Source: Gnetum montanum
Taxonomy: Eukaryota; Streptophyta; Gnetopsida; Gnetales; Gnetaceae
Reading direction: 5' to 3'
NCBI GenBank assembly: GCA_015680685.1
Contig: MNCI01037652.1
Coordinates: 444,465 to 508,464 of the forward strand
DNA length: 64,000 nucleotides
Within the stretch, counting starts at the first letter, position 1. Each line of letters starts with the position of its first letter. Below, one piece after another: positions 59,034 through 64,000 of this stretch. A program made the translations under genes and the position numbers. Under the pieces are notes generated by a model. The model worked only from the letters and a program-made list of their open reading frames with translations. It searched no databases and had not been told where the DNA came from.

Positions 59034-61440
59034 TTATTTAGTGGTTGCTACATACAGAAACCTTTGGATTTCTTTTGTTTTTGCATATTGATTACATGCT
59101 TGAAGAGATGTGCCTTTAATGGTCCATAGTCTTTGCATGCAATGGAACACTATGTCATTGTACGCGATGCATGGAACTTTCTTCTTCTCTACTTTGTTGA
59201 ATTTATTTTCCTTGAAAATCTCTAAGGAAAGGTCTTGAATCCCCATTCTTGCATCAATTGTGCCCAACCATGTCCTTCCCATAATGATAGGAAAGTTTCT
59301 TTTGTAGTTCTCCATATGGATCACCAAGAAATTAGCTGGATAGGACCATCCACAAATGGTGGTCATATTGTCCTTCACTAGTCCCAAGGGAATAGTGAAA
59401 ATCAATTTACTAGCTCTAATTTGAGGTTGCTCTTTTTCAAAGGAGGTAGGTTTCATGCCTTGTATATTTCTTGAGAAATTAAGTTGACTTTGAAGCCTAA
59501 GTCCAAAAGAGCATGGCATGGTTCATTTTTGATGATCTACAAGTAAATAAGATGACTCCTAGGATCAGATCTCTTCATGGGAAAGTGGTCTACCTTCATC
59601 TAATCTATGACCACATGGGTCAACATGATAGTATGGCGTTAGGGAGTTATTTGATTTAAAGGTTACCAAATAGGAATTTTAGAGGTGGAAGTAGCAAGGT
59701 TAGTAGCCATAGGTATTTGAGAGGGCTTTGTTGGACTACTGGTTCTGAAGAATGACCTCTTATGAGGCTTGGATTTAGGACAACTCAGTTGATGAGTCAA
59801 CTGTAGGTTCATTTCCATTATGACATTCCTTTACTATGGTTGGCCAGGTATTTCACCTTGCATTGATGAAGTAGATGGAAGAGGTATTGTAGGTTGTGGT
59901 GTAGAAGTAGATGAGTGCTAAGGAGGATAGAAGAGAAATAGGGAGTCCTCCTTGGAGAAGATGCTTTGTAGTACTCTAAAGGGTAGTAGTGGTGTGGAAA
60001 GAAAGCTTGACTAGAAGAGTCACATGGGAATACCGGTTGTTGAACATACTAGCCATAGGGATTTGGTTGGTGATAAGGATATTGCTGCCTTGGTGGTGGC
60101 ATCCCTCATGACTCTAAGGGTTGCCACTTCTAGTACTGTCCTTAAGGTTGAGGTGGAGCTCCACTCAAATAATAGGCTTGTTGGTGGAACTGCTATCTAT
60201 AGTTGCCTTATGGATAAGGTAACCACCTGGGTACTTGTCATTTGGCCAATCTAGGATTCAAAGCATACACCCCAGATTCTTGCAAGTGTAACAACATTGG
60301 ACAACATCCCTTAGAATGTTTGTACTAGCAAATGTCATAACCATTATCATCAATTTTAGAATCTACAAACTCCTCTACTGTTGCAACTTTGCCCTTATTT
60401 TTATGATATCCTTGTTCAGTATCCTTTTTCTTTCTTTTTAAATGACTAGTACCCCTTTGGTTCCTTTGTTCTTCTGCTATCTTCAAACGTATTTGGAACT
60501 TCTCATCTAAGGAGTGCCACAACTTATCTACCTTCACCGATATTTTAGTAACAAATTTTTGTATCGATAAGGTTTTCCTCTACATCACTTCATCAAGCAG
60601 TGCCTCATTCTCATTTCATAGAAACATACCTCCCTCTTACAAATGGAGGGATCCTTGTTGTATTATTTTGTACTTTCTCACTTCTTGATTTCTCCTTCCT
60701 CTTTGCCACCTAATCAATTAGCCTTCAAATCTTATGGATCCTTAGTTCAAAAAGTCTCCCTTGGGCATAGACCCCAAGAGTTCTTCTCATTTTAGTTTTG
60801 AGCCCATCTATGATATGGTGCAACTGATCTTGTTGGAAGTATCCATGGCCTAGGCATCAGTGTAATAGAGAATAATGCCTACCCAAGGTCACATCCAAGG
60901 ACTCATGATTACCTTATTACCACCCTTGGATTTGCCTTCTCAAATTGGATATTTCTAAGTACATTTGATGCTTATCATTAAATAGCTCTAGCATTGTACT
61001 CTAACGTTAGATAGATTTTGGTTCTAAGGATTGGTACTAGCTTTCAGCTTCTTTTATGAGTTTCATGAGGAATAGTCTCAACTTTTGCCAAGTGTTTTAA
61101 ATGTTTTCGAAGGCACAGACATCATGAAAGACTTGTAGATGATTTTTCATATATGAGTTATATCCCCTTCAAACTTGAGAATATTGTTCATATCCAACCA
61201 CTTGATTCAACTATCTTTCATGTGTCTAATTGGAATTTTGATTACCTCTAAAATGTTCAGCATATTGTAGGTAACCAATAGAAGCTCATTGTAGTCATAA
61301 TGGTCTCGGTGGCCCCTGTCATGGCCATGGTGCCTATGATGAGTCATGTTATGCCTTCTTTCTCTATGTTGCTCCTCCCCTTGTTGTTGTTCCTATCCCT
61401 ATTCTTAGTTACCCAAATGGGATTTGCAATCATTCCTATC
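59034..61440 (-). pseudogene. gag-protease of element E, 5' end missing
   Basis: The protease frame 59034-59519 is open for 161 codons: CSFGLRLQSQLNFSRNIQG, IPLGLVKDNMTTICGWSYPA, NFPIIMGRTWLGTIDARMGI. The active-site ALLD...G is degraded to MPCSFGLR. Upstream lie the Pro/Gln-rich linker, the acidic DSKIDDNGYDIC segment near 60340, DKLWHSLDEKFQIRLKIAEE near 60530, and the capsid region (LDMNNILKFEGD near 61180). The gag start is absent: coding similarity ends near 61400 in HMTHHRHHGHD-like low complexity. Confidence 0.85.
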
Positions 61441-61460
61441 CTACCATTCATTTCCATTCC

Positions 61461-61740
61461 ATAAAAATAGATATCATAAGCCTTAGCTCATAAAGGCATG
61501 CACTTAGGATAAAAATACCCATAAAAATAGATATCATAAGCCTTAGCTCATAAAGGCATGCACTTAGGATAAAAATACCCATAAAAATAGATATCATAAG
61601 CCTTAGCTCATAAAGGCATGTACTTCGGATAAAAATACCCATAAAAATAGATATCATAAGCCTTAGCTCATAAAGGCATGTACTTCGGATAAAAATACCC
61701 ATAAAAATAGATATCATAAGCCTTAGCTCATACTTAACCA
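61461..61740. repeat. 60-bp minisatellite, five copies, inside an LTR remnant
   Basis: The core ATAAAAATAGATATCATAAG starts at 61461, 61521, 61581, 61641 and 61701, a strict period of 60. Copies differ only at two positions in the connecting part (C/T and A/C at the CACTTAGG/TACTTCGG stretch). Because 60 is a multiple of three, a minus-strand frame (61448-61780) stays open with a 20-residue repeat. I regard that frame as incidental. Confidence 0.95.
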
Positions 61741-61911
61741 TATGCTCAAATAGCTCAAGTGTGAGTTTGGAGGACAACAATCACATCCTCCCTTTACTCA
61801 TAGTTTATGACTATGGAAAACTTAGGAACAAAGTTTGTTGAATTCAACCAGATTACTAGTATATGCTTGTGATTTGTATTGTTGGGCATATGGTAAACTT
61901 GATGCTCATCA
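61720..61911 (+). repeat. LTR end remnant (element A family), + orientation
   Basis: ACTTAACCATATGC, TCAAGTGTGAG, GACAACAATCACAT, TTGAATTCAACC and GATGCTCATCA follow the same order as the last 200 bp of the A LTR. The orientation is opposite to element E, which ends next to it. The minisatellite expanded a segment of this LTR (ATAAAAATAGATATCATAAGCC corresponds to ATAAAAATCATATGCC). Confidence 0.7.
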
Positions 61912-62735
61912 TTATAATATGCATTGATGGAGTTGTGTTGATGAGATTGCATCGATGCATGTTCATCAATATAGCTTGTTATGATGATACTCATCAATCT
62001 TATAGTACAAGTTGTGGTCTTTTACCATGAGCTTATCATTGGTCATGGTCTTTAAAAAAATAAGTAAAATTTTAATTATTGAGAATAACATAAGTGTACC
62101 ATGAGGATACACAAGTTATGATCTAATAAAATGATTAAGAAACTTAAATTTTTGAATATCACAAGTTATGATATTTTTACCACACATTGCGGTGAAATTT
62201 TCTTAAGTGAAATCTATTCCACAAGGTGACCATAAGTTCTTTTTGATAATTTTAAGTAACCATGAGGCAATCATGAGTCATGGTTAACACCATGAATTGA
62301 GCATGGACCATGATCTTTAAAAAATTTATTTTTGTAACATCATGATGCATAGTTCATTTATGGTCTATAAACATACAATATCACAACCTTACCATGAGTC
62401 ATGGTTAATATTGTTGGCACATTTGGCCATTACACGGAACAGTTGGAATATTTTGTTCAAAATTAGCACAATCCCTGGTTGTAAATTTGCAGTTTAGTAT
62501 TGTGAGTTGATGGGAAGTAAGCCAATGCTAAATAATCTTGATTTTGAAGCCTTCTTGGAAAGTATAACTAAAATGCCAAGTTATTTTCTTGAGTGAAGAT
62601 TGGAATAAAAAAATAAGGAGGTGATTATTTACTACAAGAAATAATATTGGCAAAATAGACAACACCGTGGGTAATGGATTATTAAAAATCGGCTAAGAGT
62701 TGGAAGCAAGTGAAAGACCTAACGGACTACCAACA
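61912..62735. other. AT-rich flank without genes
   Basis: Contains several ATCGATGCAT and ATCATGGT/ACCATGAG inverted motifs (for example near 61945 and 62270-62400) but no coding frame. It may include a decayed U3 or MITE-like palindromic sequence. Confidence 0.4.
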
Positions 62736-63290
62736 GGTTTTGAACATTTAAAATTATCAAAAGTTGGTTCCCTAATGCAACAGCAACAAGTTGAAACCCT
62801 GACGTAGCAGCAGCAATGACGGAAGCGGAAATGCGGAGTAGGTGGAAGAAGCCTTTGAAGATTGTGACGACGTCAGACTCATTCGGCTACGAACAGAAAG
62901 AGACATTGATCTCGCACCTCAAATCCAAGGGCGTCGCGGTGGAGGACCTCGGCAACGATAATTATTACGTCGCCAGTGACCGCGTGGGCAGGGCCGTGAG
63001 CAAGGCACAGGCACAGTACGAGGAGTAGGAGGACGTTCGCGGCCTCGTTGCTTGCGAAACTGGCGTTCGTGTAGTGGTTTTCGCGAACAAGCTTCCAGGC
63101 ATCTATCCCATGACGTGCTCCTCCGTGGATGATGCCCAAAATTGCAGATCCATTAACAACTCCAACGTCATCGCCATTGGTGGAATGTTCACCAATCCTG
63201 ATGAAGGAGTTAAGATTCTGGATGCCTGGCTTCAAATAGATTTCAAGGCCCCCTGTCCCGCCGGTTCTGAACGTTTAAAATTATCAAAGG
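62736..63290. repeat. 28-bp direct repeats flanking the DRT102-like fragment
   Basis: GGTTTTGAACATTTAAAATT at 62736 and GGTTCTGAACGTTTAAAATT at 63263 each continue with ATCAAA and a G, matching at 25 of 28 positions. The three differences are transitions. They could be an aged target-site duplication from insertion of the fragment. Confidence 0.75.
62764..63262 (+). pseudogene. DRT102-like (RpiB domain) gene fragment
   Basis: ATG 62816 opens MTEAEMRSRWKKPLKIVTTS, continuing DSFGYEQKETLISHLKSKGV and EDLGNDNYYVASDRVGRAVS. After one TAG at 63026 the same frame goes on with DVRGLVACETGVRVVVFANK, PGIYPMTCSSVDDAQNCRSI, NNSNVIAIGGMFTNPDEGVK and ILDAWLQIDFKAPCPAG. This is the sugar-phosphate-isomerase (RpiB/LacA) domain of the plant protein known as DNA-damage-repair/toleration protein DRT102. 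The C-terminal cupin domain of the family is missing: homology stops at 63262, where a 28-bp direct repeat begins. The TAG is probably a former CAG. Codon use is GC-rich compared with the surroundings. Likely a partial gene copy, not functional. Confidence 0.85.
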
Positions 63291-63540
63291 ATGTAAAGGT
63301 TTCGGTATTGAAGGCAAACACAAATTCCTGGCATTTTCGAGAGGCAGAGGTTACAACAGTTACAGATCCTTACGGAACACATGGCAACATTTCCTAACAC
63401 GGTGGCTGAGTCTTCTCCTGTGGCGGCAGTTGCTGGTAACAATTTTTGGCCGAAGAAGATATTTTGAATCAGTTGCGGGCAGTTGCAGCATCGGTGCCTT
63501 CACCTTCGGGCTCGTATTTCGGCCATCCTGAATTTTAACT
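63291..63540 (+). other. GC-richer sequence of unknown origin
   Basis: It continues from the second direct repeat with CpG-containing, non-repetitive sequence. The open frame through it (to 63397) is not part of DRT102. I recognise no protein. It may be the original locus into which the fragment was inserted. Confidence 0.3.
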
Positions 63541-63729
63541 TTAATTATCGGGAATAAGAAAGGATAAATTAACTACCGCTACCACCAATAAGGTGGATAT
63601 TATATTATATTATTATGCTAAAATCTTAGAGATTAATGATACTTAGTATTTAAAATTTAAATTAAATTAAATTAGATTAGGGATTTTAGATTTATTTTAA
63701 TAAAATTACTTACAAAGGNTTGGGCAAGT

Positions 63730-64000
63730 AAACTTCTAATTGGTTGGCCAAGTTACTTGGGAGAAAAGTTAGCTAGGATATTTTAGCATATAACTACCTT
63801 GTAAACCTTATAAAAAGGCTTGATGAGCACTTTGAAAAAAGAGGGGGGGATTTTGGAAGGATAATTGGGAGAAGAGACTTTTGGGAGGTCTCATAATTCA
63901 CACATTGAAGGCTACTAGTTAGCACTTAGGCTCTCAGCTGAAGACACCTTGGGGTCTTGAGAAGAGCATTTGTAAAGAAGATTTGTAAAGACGATTGCTC
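63730..64000 (+). repeat. LTR fragment, + orientation, same family as 33870-34560
   Basis: CTTCTAATTGGTTGGCCAAG and TTACTTGGGAGA at 63732 match the complement of 34105-34140. TATAAAAAGGCTT at 63819-63831 is the TATA, and the window ends in AGATTTGTAAAGACGATTGC, matching the complement near 33935-33960. The element continues beyond the window. Confidence 0.75.

Larger units (their letters stand above)
42114..61440 (-). mobile_element. Element E: oldest Athila-like element, host of insertions F and C and of D
   Basis: Read from right to left: gag (61400-59520), protease (59519-59034), RT-RNase H-integrase (58960-55960), spacer, internal TATA module (54560-54471), third ORF from ATG 54026, and 3' LTR remnant (42706-42114). 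The third ORF is interrupted at 52079 and resumes at 43784. The 5' LTR, PBS and the first part of gag are missing: the element stops near 61440 against an LTR remnant of opposite orientation. The end of its 3' LTR is cut off at the border with D. All frames are broken. Confidence 0.85.

Noticed and set aside
61448-61780. A 110-codon minus-strand frame with a 20-residue repeat
   Set aside because: It is produced by a 60-bp DNA minisatellite inside an LTR remnant. There is no start context, homology or conserved gene setting.
62879-63235. A 118-codon minus-strand frame
   Set aside because: Antisense of the DRT102-like fragment, whose sense frame has clear family motifs.

Overview
The window is repeat-dense plant nuclear DNA. 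I found no gene that looks intact. The content fits a seed plant with a large, slowly purged genome. A gymnosperm is a reasonable guess, but nothing in the sequence fixes the taxon. Almost everything between 4.2 and 61.4 kb is nested, decayed LTR retrotransposons of one Ty3/gypsy lineage that looks Athila-like. The signs are a primer-binding site resembling the end of tRNA-Asp, a protease with a DLGS-type active site, an FMDDF reverse transcriptase motif, an integrase with HHCC and DDE motifs, and a long third ORF between integrase and the 3' LTR.

Layout. 1-4228 is AT-rich with small tandem duplications and no recognisable gene. Element A (4229-30755, + strand, TSD CTACT) is split by element B (8465-21726, + strand, TSD CCTGA, both LTRs exactly 913 bp). 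30756-32830 holds a decayed Helitron Rep N-terminus. About 32.8-34.7 kb includes part of an LTR of a different family, and a related copy in the opposite orientation closes the window at 63.73-64.0 kb. 34.77-36.34 kb is a non-repeat-looking island. Element D (36341-42113, minus) is a gag-protease-only element that lost its 3' LTR and contains the 507-base N gap. Element E (42114 to about 61440, minus) is the oldest: its third ORF is interrupted by F (43785-52074, TSD ACATC), and F is interrupted by C (44575-51367, TSD GGTAG/GGTGG). C is a second gag-protease-only element. E is cut off at about 61.44 kb, where a + strand LTR remnant with a 60-bp minisatellite begins. 62.76-63.26 kb is a fragment of a plant DRT102-like (RpiB domain) gene flanked by 28-bp direct repeats.

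How the parts relate. A, B and E share one design: LTR, tRNA-Asp-like PBS, gag-pro-RT-RH-IN, a 1.5-2 kb spacer, then a module made of a U3-like motif cluster, a TATA box, a short leader, a GT...AG interval and a third ORF of about 994 codons, then PPT and LTR. This internal module looks like a separate transcription unit inside the retrotransposon and is the most interesting signal here. C and D share the same internal deletion (protease linker joined to post-integrase spacer), so they belong to a non-autonomous family that moved in deleted form, presumably using proteins from full-length relatives. In-frame stops in B are mostly TAG and TGA with very few frameshifts, as expected from C-to-T decay of methylated CAG and CGA codons.
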